Assembly (NCBI GenBank): GCA_024305745.1
Contig: JAHRBS010000013.1
Coordinates: 2,852,001-2,916,000, forward strand
Source of the DNA: Polyporus tsugae
Lineage: Eukaryota > Basidiomycota > Agaricomycetes > Polyporales > Polyporaceae
Reading direction: 5' to 3'
Length of the DNA: 64,000 nt
In this document: positions 37,967 through 48,445 of the stretch, piece by piece
How positions within the stretch are numbered: position 1 is the stretch's first letter
How the letters are laid out: each line of letters begins with the position of its first letter
The notes under the pieces: model-generated
Database searches by the model: none
Told to the model about the DNA's origin: nothing
What the model saw: only the letters and a program-made list of their open reading frames with translations
Made by a program: the position numbers and the translations under genes

Positions 37967-39625
37967 ATGGCTCTACGGGACAAACTGCTGGCCGCCCTGG
38001 CCGACCTCCCAGGGACCAGGACATTCCACATCCACGTCCTCACGTCCGCGCCCAGGAAACATAACGGGCTGTTCCCGTACGCACACCCCCGGCCTCGAAC
38101 GTACCTCCAGGATGTTTTCATCCTACTCTCGGAGCAGAAGGATCCGAGCGCACCACGTATTCTCGTCACCGCCATCGAAGCGTCCGTCTACAACATCCCG
38201 TCCTCGTCCTGTGGCGTCCTGTACGTCTCCAAAGTCGACTCCTCCGGCCATGCGTCCACTCCCTCGCCCACAGCGACCCTCGTGCGTACGTTCCTCACCT
38301 ACTACGCCGACCCCGTGACGCGCCCGATCGCCGTGCAGCACCTCTGGATCCAGCTCTTCGCCCGCGCACAGAACCAGTACCTCTTCCCGAACTCGTCCGA
38401 GTTCGAAGGGAAGCGCCCGCTGTCGGACGTGAAGCTCTGTGCGTGGTGGAAGCGGGTGTACGGCGAAGTCGCGGGAGAGGTCGCGGGCCGGCTGAAGGGC
38501 ACCGGGAAGGTCAAGCTCTTCTACATTCTCCCCGGATATTCTGAGCTCGAGGCGGCACACACGGTCGACCGCGCTCTCTCTCGCCCCGGTCCCGCTAGCG
38601 GTGCCGATGCGAGCGTGCAGTGGGTGTACGGGCACCCGTATTCGCAGGTCGACGTGCCGCTGCCGTGCCCGAGGAGCGCCGACCCGGACGCGCCACATAA
38701 TCTGGGAATGTTCATACCGTGGTTCGATGACGACCCGAAGTCGCGGTTCATTGACGAGATTGCGTACATCAAGAGCACCGAGAGCGGCGTCCGTTCGCCC
38801 CAGCGCAAACGGCCACGAGCACCGACCTCGTCTGGACCGCGCGGGGAGAAGAAGGCGCCACGGGAGCAGGAGGAGCACGACGAGGACGAAAAGGACAAGG
38901 ATAAGGACAAGGACACCCGCCCTCTGGGCGAGCTGTCGCTCGTCTCTGCGGACGAGTTCTGGGAGCGCATGTCGTTTCGCCAGGAATGCGTTGCCGGGGC
39001 AGTCACCGGGTTCTTTACTCTCTGCATCTCCACGCCTCCACCCGTCGACCAGGATAGAGCATCGCAGCCGTCCCCGCTTGCGCCTCAGCCCGGGCAGGTC
39101 GCGCCGAAGCTCGTGCGTCGCATTGTGAGCTCGCTCATGAACAATCACGAGTTCTCGACGCACTCGCGCGCGGTGCGCGCCACGGAGACTCTAGAGGGAG
39201 CGATCAAGGGCCTCTGCGAGGACGCGCCAGCCATCCCCGCACCTCCCGCCTCCTCTTCCTCCTCACATCCGAATCCGAATCCGGACGAACTGGAACGACC
39301 ACGCACGCCCGAGCCGGACCGTTCTGTGACGTTGACACTCGAGGTGCCACAAACCCCGCCCCCTGGACGGTCGCACCTCGCAACCGGGCGTCCGGTAGGC
39401 AGCGCGCTCCCGGAGATCTCGCCCAACCCGTTCCCGGACCCGGTCGCCACGCGCGAGACGTACACGGAGCACATCTACGGATCGATCGACGTGCGGAACG
39501 CGCCGCGGGCCTCGCGTGGCGACGGTACCGCGGCCGCCGGGGCAGGGGCAGAGGCTCTGGCAGGAGCAGCGGCACCGGTCACGGTCCTCGCGGTGCGCAA
39601 GAAGAGGAAGCCGCCTGCTGCGTGA
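37967..39625 (+). CDS. RTT109: Histone acetyltransferase Rtt109 (KAT11), H3K56-specific
   Basis: Acetylates newly made histone H3, mainly at Lys56 (and N-terminal lysines with Vps75), for replication-coupled chromatin assembly and genome stability; nuclear. A single 552-codon exon. It begins MALRDKLLAALADLPGTRTF, then HIHVLTSAPRKHNGLFPY, and has the family's LFARAQNQYLFPNSSEFEGK, LCAWWKRVYGEVA, WVYGHPYSQVDVPLP and GMFIPWFDDDPKSRFIDEIA. The DDPK stretch corresponds to the functional Asp and the auto-acetylated Lys of yeast Rtt109. A charged insert (EQEEHDEDEKDKDKDKDTR) separates this from SADEFWERMSFRQECVAGAV TGFFTL. The last 170 residues are low-complexity and end in RKKRKPP, a likely nuclear signal. 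It is intronless, unlike nearly all its neighbours. Confidence 0.93.
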   Translation: MALRDKLLAALADLPGTRTFHIHVLTSAPRKHNGLFPYAHPRPRTYLQDVFILLSEQKDPSAPRILVTAIEASVYNIPSSSCGVLYVSKVDSSGHASTPSPTATLVRTFLTYYADPVTRPIAVQHLWIQLFARAQNQYLFPNSSEFEGKRPLSDVKLCAWWKRVYGEVAGEVAGRLKGTGKVKLFYILPGYSELEAAHTVDRALSRPGPASGADASVQWVYGHPYSQVDVPLPCPRSADPDAPHNLGMFIPWFDDDPKSRFIDEIAYIKSTESGVRSPQRKRPRAPTSSGPRGEKKAPREQEEHDEDEKDKDKDKDTRPLGELSLVSADEFWERMSFRQECVAGAVTGFFTLCISTPPPVDQDRASQPSPLAPQPGQVAPKLVRRIVSSLMNNHEFSTHSRAVRATETLEGAIKGLCEDAPAIPAPPASSSSSHPNPNPDELERPRTPEPDRSVTLTLEVPQTPPPGRSHLATGRPVGSALPEISPNPFPDPVATRETYTEHIYGSIDVRNAPRASRGDGTAAAGAGAEALAGAAAPVTVLAVRKKRKPPAA

Positions 39626-41714
39626 GCGGCAGCGAGCGCGAGTCTGTCCCTGGCCCTGTTGCGGCTCGTGCCTGGGCCAGGGCTGGCTCTCTCGGATGCG
39701 GGGGTGCTGAGCGATTTAGGAATAAGGGATGGGGATGGGGAAAGAGGATCATGATGGGATTGGCGGCGGTCTCTAGAGGCTCTTCAGCTTCGTGGCGCGA
39801 GGCACCGCCGCTCGCTGGTGCGCAGTGCGCGATCTATGTCCACTGGCCATGGGTGGTGCGCTCGATCTGTGCCTTTGCTTGTTGCTCGAACAAACTTCAG
39901 AGTGGGCTCGTCACGAACTTTGTTCCCGGAGAGGGGCGCGGCGGAGAAGGTGAGTGCGTGCATCCGAATGATCGCGATTGTAGGCGGGGCCAGGGACAGG
40001 ATATGTACTGTAGAGATTGCACTGTCGCGCGTGCCTTCGGGTGCAGAGGCTTCTCTTGGCTTGTCCTGGCCGTTGAATGCTGACGCTGTGCTTTTTTTTT
40101 TCTGTTCCTGCTTCTGGCCCTGGCGCTGACTGACGTTTTCCGCCAGGTCGAGAGGCAAGGGGCCTCTGATATCCGAATTGTTCTAACAGATTCGCATTCA
40201 TTCCTGCATGGACGGACGGACGATGGAGTCAAAACCTAGATCTGTATGTATTCCGCTCGAGAGATCCGGGGGGGCTCAAATCTTTCCAGCGTAGACTAGA
40301 GTACGGGGGGTGCGTGTTGCCGAAGTACTATCTACATAGAGTGTTTCATCCGAGGCAGCCGCAGTGCGTCCACAGCGTTGTCATTTCGTGCCTGTGCATG
40401 CTGTATTTTCTTGCTCGCTGATCACTGATGCTATATCCGCTGTCCGCTGTCAGCGCTGCATTCAGTCTCGTAAGTCCGGAGAAGCGACCATGTGGTCATG
40501 GTCAACTCAGTTTCGGAATGACGTCTTCTGGGCAACGCCGGCGTCGTCGCCGTCATGCGTGCTAGATGCGATATCAGCCCTTTTCTCTACGATGACGAGG
40601 AAAAGAAGGGAAAGGGACGCATTGTGTGTCAAGGATACACGTGTACGTGTTGGCATTACCTTGCGTGACGTCGTCACTGACAAACTTACAGGCAGATGAA
40701 CGCGTCACACGAGGGCATGCGCTGCACCGTGAGGCGAGTCTCACATCGACAGGAGCGTTGTTGCGCGAGCGTGCGGACGTAACGGTAGATGGAAAGATCC
40801 CCCTCCGGGTACCTGACGTGCAGGAACGGTCAGTAAGGACAGACAGGCTGACGAGTGCAATTCAACGGTTTCTTCAACGATTGAAGATCCCGCGCATGTC
40901 TGCGCCACCGCGTGCGTGCGGCGCAGCGTTGGACATTCCGCGAGTCCGGAGACAAGCGGAGGCGAGAGGGTTGAAATGGGCCTAAGTAGGCTGAGGTACA
41001 TACGGTGTTAGCGGGCCACCATGAACCCCGCAGCCAGTGGCAGATTCTGAAGGACAAGGCGGAGTCGCGGGATGCAAGCCTATATTCGTTATGCGATATT
41101 TGCGCCTGCGCGCGGCTGGCGGCCGCCTTCCTTCTCCCGCAATCGTCCACATCTTCGCACGCATGCGCCGTACTGCAAGTAAGCTCATGTTGAATCTGTC
41201 CCTCTTGAGCTTGTGATTCGCGGTTTATCGCAGGTCGTGGTTCGTCGTTCGCCGTGCGATCCCGGCCCCGCTCCCGCGGCTGCCAGTACTAGTGTCACCG
41301 TCTACGTCTATCGCGACAGCCGAGGATAGGGCCGACGACGACCGAGCGAGGCGAGCGTCGATAACTTACACCACCCCAGCGTAAATGTGCGAGGCTGCCT
41401 ACGACATTGACAATCGTCAAGCCCGATGAGTATCAGCGCACAGGCCCCGCGAACACAGCGGCTTGTCAGGCTGAACGTGGCCCCTGCGGCCTCTCAGGGT
41501 ACCCGATTGGGCTTGAGCTCGGAGAAGGCGGAGCAGCAGTCGAGGGCACTTCTTCGCAGAGGAGCCCGTGTCTGGAACGGGGTGGGGCGAGATGACGGAT
41601 AAGCTCGCGCCGGGGACAATGAGGCCTATTCGGGGCGGGGGCGTGGGTGCGAGCGGAACGCGAAGGAGGTGGGGGGTTCGGGCGAAGGTGGACACAGCAT
41701 GGGAAGCGGGCAGG
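39626..41714. other. 2.1 kb interval, no recognised gene
   Basis: 3' flank of RTT109 followed by sequence without a nameable gene. A T10 run lies at about 40091-40100. Minus-strand frame 41417-41695 may continue the proline-rich segment described next, but lies beyond its stop. Confidence 0.4.
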
Positions 41715-42330
41715 TTACGTTACGGCTTGCGCGGAGGCGCCTTCTGGCGTAGGGGAGCGCGGACTAGAAGGCTGCGGGGGAGGCATCGCGCGGACGTACG
41801 GCAAAGGGACGTCGTCGGAGATGGCGAGGTGTGCGATAGGGCCGGGCGGATTATGATTGTGCTGGCGGCGGGCGAGGGGGTCAGGTGGTGGGGGAGGGGG
41901 CAGCTGGGATGCCGTTCTTGCTCGATGGGCCGCTTGGGGATGCTGGAGCGGGGCGCGGATCGGGCGAGGTAGGCCCTCGGGAGTGGACGTGTGTGCAAGT
42001 TACGGAGCTTCAGTGCTGGTGGGTGATAAGCGAGGCGGGGCCAATAAATGAGAGTCGAAACAAGGACAAGGGATGGGGCTTCTGGGCGCCGAGAAGGGGG
42101 AGGAAGGTGGAGAACATTGTTGCGGACGGACGCGTAGGGCGCGAATACTTACCGGCAAGGGTTTGGCGGTGGGAGAGGGGATGGATGGGCCGAGGATGGG
42201 CTCGAGAGCGGATTTGGACGAGTCTCGTGGCAGGAAATATTGCGGGGAGCTGGACTGTCGGGCTGGGTGCGCCTGAAACGGATGCGCTGTTGTCGCCGGA
42301 TATGGCGAGGGCAATAAAACAGAGTTGGCC
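41715..42330 (-). CDS. Proline-rich hypothetical protein, partial model
   Basis: A minus-strand reading with GC-rich third positions runs SDASPPRSPANSVLLPSPYP, ATTAHPFQAHPARQSSSPQY, FLPRDSSKSALEPILG and PSIPSPTAKPLP to a perfect GTAAGT donor at 42152. With the acceptor CTCCAG at 41943 it continues in phase: HPQAAHRARTASQLPPPPPD, PLARRQHNHNPPGPIAHLAI, SDDVPLPYVRAMPPPQPSSP, RSPTPEGASAQAVT and a stop at 41715-41717. The 5' end is unresolved: no ATG opens this frame and a stop lies just upstream of about 42350. Further exons may lie at 42,350-42,640 (text such as ALVARSNSPTPRAVPDNARS). A disordered protein of unknown role, or a remnant. Confidence 0.38.
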
Positions 42331-43009
42331 GGCGAGCGGGGCGGGCTCGCGTCAGATCATCACATCTCGCCCGTCGCGAGCCGCGAGCCGCGAGCCGTGA
42401 GGGCGTGTATATGTTACGGCGGATGATGCAACGACTTGCCGCACCCAGCTCGCACATTGCGCACTCAGCACATTCGCGTGGATGGCGCGCACGACACCCT
42501 CACAGGACCGCGCGTTGTCTGGCACCGCTCTCGGCGTCGGGGAGTTGCTGCGCGCGACGAGGGCTGCGTTGTAGATAGATGCGGGCAGGACAGGGAGTGA
42601 TGGAGAATGACAGGGGGCTCGCGAGAGCACAGGAGGTGTGGATTCTTGGGTCCAACGAGCACAGCTGCGTTCGGCGGGGAGAGCTGTGTCGGAATGTATA
42701 CGTAGATATGGACGACGGTGGGATGGAGAATAAATAAGTGTTCTGATGAGCGGGTGGTCTTGTCTTGTTGTTGTCGACGGTGGTCACTGGTTGATTAACA
42801 AACAGGGCAGAGACCGTCGCTCTTGTGATCGACTCTTGTCTCTCTCCCGCTCGGTCGCAGCTGCCACTGCCCGCCCATTGCCAGGGTCTTACTCAGACCA
42901 CTTGCCCTCCTTCCTCCCATCCCGCATGCGCCCCTCCGCTGCGCCCGCCCTCCTCTCCCCTTTCTAGCCACCCGCCGAGTCTTCTCTTCCCCGCTGCCGC
43001 TGTGATATC
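42331..43009. other. Interval upstream of the 858-residue protein gene
   Basis: Contains possible 5' exons of the proline-rich minus-strand gene and, from about 42840 to 43009, the pyrimidine-rich leader of the plus-strand gene starting at 43010. Confidence 0.4.
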
Positions 43010-45648
43010 ATGGCGACCCAACCACCCCAGTCGCTTCCATCCTTCGCTCAGGCTTTCGGCGCTCCCTCCCTCAGTAGGATTTCGGACGCCAACAATGCCC
43101 TTCCTCCCATCCAGTCCCGCGCTTCTCCCTTCGAACCCAACGGCCGGTCACCCTCCGTCCAAGACGACCATCGTCCCTCCATGCACGACCGCCCTCCCCA
43201 CTCTTCCAGGAAACGCTCCCATCCAGATACGCCCGGACAGGGTGATGAGAACAGCGACGGCTCTCAGTGCGTTTCCCGATCGTCCTCCTCGCCTCCTTCG
43301 CCCATTTGACCTTAACCACGCCCTCTAGCGAGCGACGCTCCCCCAGGAGCATTCGTATAAAGGAGGAGACCGAGTACGACGACCTTCCCTCCCCCACGAC
43401 CCGCAACGCGCCCCCGTCCACGCATGACTCCCACTCCTCCCAGGCCCAGCCTGGGCATGCCCCCTCCGCCGCGCCCCAGCCCTCGTCCGCAAAACCGTCC
43501 CCCAGCAAGAAACGCCGCGTAACGATAAGCGGCATTTCGCATCCTATCAACACCGACGTTAGGACGCCGGCCACAGATGCCACCAAATCGATCTCACCCG
43601 TGGTCATGGGCCTCCCGATCAACAGAGACGATACTGTCGCGATCGAGCAGGTTCGCTCCATGCTCAGCATCAAGCAGCAGCAGAAGGAGCTCATAGAGTC
43701 TCGCCGGGGGAGCACCGCGGGCATCGTCAGCGTAGCTTCGCCCTCAGTCTCGGTCAGTGTCGTGAACGTCCCTCCTCACTCCTCCCAGGAACGAGATGAG
43801 CGCCAGCCCCAGCAGCAGCCGAAGCAGCATCCGCCTGCGCGGACGGGCGGACGCAGCCCGAACCCTGCCGCAGGAGGGGCAGCTGCCGGCCACCGACGGT
43901 CGATCGCAGGACCCACGGTGAACGCGCCCTCATCTAACCGCGCAGTCTCACCCCTCGCGCGCCAACAGAGTCCTCCACCTGCTCACGTCCCCGCGCAGCC
44001 GATCCTGCAGCCTCCACCACATCCTGGACAGCTACCCGAACAGCAGCAGCAGCACGGCCCAGTCCCACCGCACGCACTCCCAGCCCCTTCAATAAGCTTC
44101 GCACGGCGGCGGGCGACGAGGACGCTCGGCGGCGCGAAGGGGAAGCCCGCTGATATTATGATAAGCCCCTTGGATGCGACTGCTGACCGTTTGCAGCCGT
44201 CCATCCAGAGTGCGCCGCCCATTCCTCGCGCGGGTATCAGTCAGGGGGGTCTGTCTAGCCGCTTCCCCAGCATGGCGCTACCAAGTCTTCCTCCAGTGCT
44301 TGGGCCAGGACATGGCACTCAGCGTATGACGGCCGGTCGCGTCCCACCTACCCCAACACGGCTCAGTATTGCACGCACGGCGGCAGCAGGGCCGTCCTCC
44401 GCAACACACCTCAACGTGAGCTCCATCTCAACCACAGGACGATCGCCCCCGACGGCGTCAGTCCCGATCGCGACGACGCTGGTACCGCCAACGCCGTCGA
44501 TGCTGTCGAACCCGACATATGCGAGCGACAAATCCGCGTTCCTCGCGCCGTTCGACATGTTCTACGACGCGCTCGCAGACTCGAAGACGCTCAAGGGCTG
44601 GCTCGGCGAGCAGCTCCAGAAGAGCCACTCGCTCACAATCTCGCTCCAGCGCCAGCAGGAACACCTCGACGAACTCGTCGCCGCCGCCATCCAGCGCCAG
44701 CTCGCCCCCATGCAGGACGAAATCGCGGGCCTGCACCGCCGCGTCGAGGACCTCGAGCACGCGCTCCAGCTCCAGTCCGTACGGCCGTCTCTCGCGCCCA
44801 TGTCGGGCTACAGCCCAAGCATGGCCGCGTCCAGCCTGAAGGGCAAAGCAAAGGCGAACGGCGTACCTCCCGCCGCGCCTATGCCCTCCCTGTCCGGGGT
44901 CGGGGTCGTGCCCGAAACCTATACGTTCCCGCCCGTCGAGCATGCGCCTCATCGCACGGGGGGCGGCCCGCCCGAGCAGGTGCGCCGCGCGCTCTCGCCT
45001 ACCGAGAGCGAGAACAGGAGCTTCCCCGGCTCGCAGACGGGCTCGCCCGTGCCCTACGACATGAGCCGTCGGCTGTCCGTCTCTGCTATCCGCCTCGACC
45101 CGCAGCCCTCGTCTCACCGGCCGTCGATCTCCCAGCGCTCGGACAGGGAGAGGGATGGAGGGAGGGACCCGCTCCCACGGACCCTACCGCCCCCTCCGAG
45201 CGGGAGTAGCGGCGGGTGGAACCACCAACACCAACATCCACATCAACATCAACATCAACACCAGCATCCACACCACCATAGGCAGTCACAGTCGCAGACG
45301 CAGCCGCAGGGATGGTCACCGAGGAGCAGCAGGGTGTCGCTGCCTGCGGCCCCTTCTACGCGTCCGTCTGTATCGGAGAAACCGGGGCTCGTCCGGCGGT
45401 TGTCGGTGCAGCGGCTGGGCGGGGAGGGGTACGCGCCTTACGGTGCTGCTTCTGGTTCTGGGGAGGGCGCGGAGAGGTCTGAAGGAGGGCCGCGCGAAAG
45501 GGAGAGGGAGAGGGATCGCGAGCGCGAGCGCGAACGAGATCGGGACCGAGAACGGGAGCGGGAGAGGGAAAGAGAACGAGAACGAGAACGGGACGCGTCG
45601 TCGCCGCCGAGGAGGGACGCTCGTTCACCGGAGCCGATGGAGGAATAG
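43010..45648 (+). CDS. Uncharacterised nuclear-type protein with coiled coil and Arg/Glu/Asp tail, 858 aa
   Basis: Exons 43010-43266 and 43329-45648 join in phase. Mostly disordered and Ser/Pro/Gln/His-rich. Features in order: RKRSHPDTPGQGDENSDGS, IRIKEETEYDDLPSP (a SUMO-like IKEE site), a basic motif SKKRRVTISGISHPINTDVR at about residue 147, then SPVVMGLPINRDDTVAIEQV and RSMLSIKQQQKELIESRRG. A predicted coiled coil at about residues 500-570 follows (LAPFDMFYDALADSKTLKGW, SLTISLQRQQEHLDELVAAA, LHRRVEDLEHALQL). A His/Gln repeat, and a C-terminal run of alternating Arg with Glu or Asp (about 45500-45594) before PEPMEE, close it. The structured pieces suggest a nuclear regulator with a dimerising helix, but I recognise no family; that is inference. 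Confidence 0.8.
45222..45278 (+). repeat. CAH/CAW triplet repeat encoding His/Gln
   Basis: Imperfect repeats of CAC, CAT, CAA and AAC triplets inside the coding sequence of the 858-residue protein, giving alternating His and Gln. Probably a length-variable slippage tract. Confidence 0.7.
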
Positions 45649-47095
45649 GGAGTGCGTTGTGCGTGTCTAGAAAGTAAACGAAGGAGGTTGGAGGGAAAAG
45701 GAGAAGTCGTGAATGAGTGTATGTGCGCGGTGGGATACCGTCTGTGTGTCGTCTTTCCAATGCTTTCTCCGTGCTTTCTTTTGCCTCTCACCTTACACAC
45801 ACACACTCTCTCTGTTATTGAGGCATGTCAGTGGGTCGTGGTCGGCGATGCCCTGGACACCGTGTCATGGCGGACGTTGTATGTTTGTTTGCTCTTTCTT
45901 TATGCCCCTTCCTCGTTCTCTGCTCATCGCTGCGCCTGTTGCCCTTCCTTCCACTTCCCTAGTCACCCCCCATCTCTTCTTCTCTCCTCTCCTCCCGCCA
46001 TATGTGCATGTCTCCAAAACCGGCAGGCATCGGCCTCGTGCCGACCCGCCGACATTCGATCCCTCAACCACCCTCCTGCTACCCTCCACTACCCTATGTT
46101 CATGCACATGCGCATACCTTATGTCCGCCTTACTTTCACGTACGGTTCATGCACACCTTCCCTGCCTTCTGCCGTTCACCTGTCTCCTGCTCTGTGCCTC
46201 TGATGATTCGCTCTTGCTTGACACTCTGGTTCGGATCTGGACTATCTCTCGTTCCGGTCTCGTTTTTACAGTACCTGCTCGCTGTCCGTGTGTACCCACC
46301 ACCGCCAACCATTGTACCAGTACGAATGCATCAAAAGGCTCTCTCTCCTTCTCTCTCTCTCTCCTCATCTCGCTAGCGTACGCGTACGCGTCTGGAATTG
46401 CAGGGTGCACGCCGCTTTTGTTTCGCCACTAGCTCAGCTCACCAGCCTGAGTACTACAGTCACATTGCAGTGTCGGCGAACCTTCTGTCGCGGGCGTGAA
46501 ATTTTGTCCAGCCGAACTTGAAGCTTCAAGGTTTCGATATCCGATCTTAATGGTCTGAATGGAAGTTTACCAAAACATCAATCCCGCCTCGTCGTGATCC
46601 CGCGAGTCCGCGACGTCGGCCGCGTGTACGTACGTATGTAATTTAAATTTGCGAGCTTCCGGAGGGTGGCCATGCCGTGCAGCAGCACGTAAATGCCTCG
46701 AACAAGTGCAGGATAAATAACCTCAGCATGGCGCGTCCGATCGCCGGACGGTGTCTTACGGTGTCGCCGGCTTTGATCGCACATGTACTAAGTACGCACA
46801 CGATGCACGTGTATAGCCGTGACAAACAGGACTCAAACAGGCCCCACAATTAGTAGTAGTAAAGTATGGCATGAACGAGCACTAACTGAGTAGGAGCATG
46901 GAGTTGGCCACAGAAGTGGCGCTGCTCTTGGCCCTTCCCCGTTGGCAAATCCTCTCTGAGAAATTACACACGTAAGTACATTTATCGACGGCTGACTGAT
47001 ACAACGAACAAGGGGATTTTGTGCTCGCTCGAACGAGAGCAGGCGAGAAGAGGAAAGGCCATGGACACCTTGTACGAGTTCGGCTCGTGCTACTG
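45649..47095. other. Convergent intergenic interval, pyrimidine-rich on the plus strand
   Basis: Lies between the stop codons of the 858-residue protein gene and FCF2. The plus strand is C/T-rich to about 46,400 with a CT-dinucleotide run at about 46338-46363, as expected of the upstream gene's 3' region. Plus frames in 45,652-46,432 reflect that skew and are not called genes. Confidence 0.5.
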
Positions 47096-48238
47096 CTACC
47101 ATTTTGGTTTCCGAAGGGCCTTCTTAGCGGCGAGGGTACCCCGCCCCTTCGCGCCGCGGACGGTCTGGAGCTCCTTGAACTTCTTCTTCGCGTAGCTCTT
47201 GGCCTCGGCGTCGTCGACGAGCTCGTCCACCAGCGTGCGCTTGCGCGCCGAGCGGGGCAGGTTGTCCGCGCTCGCGCCGCCGAAGGGCGTGTTTGTCGGC
47301 AGGATCTTGCCGATCTGCGCAGTCGTCGTTCAGCATGCTTTTGCAGGGAGGGGAGGAAAGGAAGGAAAGAGGAGGGAGAAAGAGGACGTACGGCAAAGTG
47401 TTTGGGAAGGCCCTTGATGCCCTTGCCCTCCCCTGGCTCTTTGCGGTAGAATTGCTTGGGGTCGAGCTGCTTGTGCAAGCGGAGGGCCTCGACTTCGCGG
47501 TGGAGACGGGGGAGGTCAGCTTCTGCGGGCGCGGGGAGGTCGAACCATGACGGTCCCGCGGTCTTGTTCTTCATCTGTCGTTACGGTTAACAATGCTGGA
47601 AACCTCATGAACACGGAGGATGTAGGACAGACCTTCTTCATCTCCTTTTTTGTGAGCCTCTTGCCATCCTTCGTCAACTCTGGCGGGGGTGCGGGTGCGG
47701 CAGGTGCCTGCATTGACGAGGCGGCTTTGTATGCGAGCTCGACATCTGGGTCGCGGAATTTTGAGGGGCCCGCACCACGAGTCTCTGGAAGTGTGATATA
47801 GGGTATGGGGAGCGAGCTCGTATCCAGCGGCGGTAGCGGTCTAGCATGCCCACACAGTTAAGCCTCGAATTCGCAAAGCAATCCATCATGTAGGACGTAC
47901 TTTTCTTTCCTTCTGTCGTCTTCATCATCCGAACCGAGTTGTATGAATTCCTCCTCTCCTCCTTCCACAACTACGGCTTGTTTTGCTTTTGCCCGCGCAT
48001 TCTCTCGTGCCCTCTCGAGCAACGACTCCAGAAACTCCTGAGTCACGTCGTCCCCAGATTCCGAGTCAGAGTCCGATGAAGAAGAGTCCGAATCCGAGGA
48101 GTCGCTGTCGGAATCCGAGTCTGAAGAGTCTGAGCCCTCGGAAGATGCACTTGCCGCTGAAGCCTGTTCAACTTCGTCCTCTTCGAGATCCTCCGGACGT
48201 GCACATCCTTTTCCCTTCTCCAGCGCGGTGACAGCCAT
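47096..48238 (-). CDS. FCF2: rRNA-processing protein Fcf2
   Basis: Nucleolar factor needed for early 18S pre-rRNA cleavages. Exons 47901-48238, 47633-47840, 47392-47574 and 47096-47314 give 315 residues. After MAVTALEKGKGCARPEDLEE comes a Ser/Asp/Glu tract (about 48060-48130 in DNA), a region LTKDGKRLTKKEMKKMKNKT, and the Fcf2 core: AGPSWFDLPAPAEADLPRLH, ALRLHKQLDPKQFYRKEPGE, KGLPKHFAIGKILPTNTPFG, RSARKRTLVDELVDDAEAKS, YAKKKFKELQTVRGAKGRGT, ending KKALRKPKW. The WFD, LDPKxFYRK and the KRTLVDELL-like motifs are diagnostic. Divergent from COQ5. Confidence 0.93.
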
Positions 48239-48445
48239 AGCGTTAGATGGTAGGATTGAAGTAAAGATTCGAGAGAGACTGAGGCGTATACGGGTACTGG
48301 CAAATGTGGCTGAAAGTCTCGAGAGAACAGAGGAAATAGGCGCGGGATCGAGAAATTGAAAGCGTACACAGAGTTCTCGGGGTCATCAGATCCTGACGCG
48401 GTCATGCTCACCAACTGGAGGGACCCCCGGCACGCTGCCACCGTC
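48239..48445. promoter_or_regulatory. 207-bp divergent promoter shared by FCF2 and COQ5
   Basis: Start codons at 48238 (minus) and 48446 (plus) face away from each other. No clear TATA box was seen for either gene. Both 5' leaders must lie within this segment, so it is probably a bidirectional promoter; co-regulation is inference. Confidence 0.6.

Noticed and set aside
38123..39163. 346-codon minus-strand open frame opposite RTT109
   Set aside because: Shadow of the RTT109 exon, rich in Arg, Leu and Val as expected of antisense GC-rich codons.
45652..46432. Plus-strand frames of 180-240 codons after the 858-residue protein
   Set aside because: Cys/Ser/Leu/Pro-rich text caused by a C/T-rich 3' region, overlapping in several phases with no domain.
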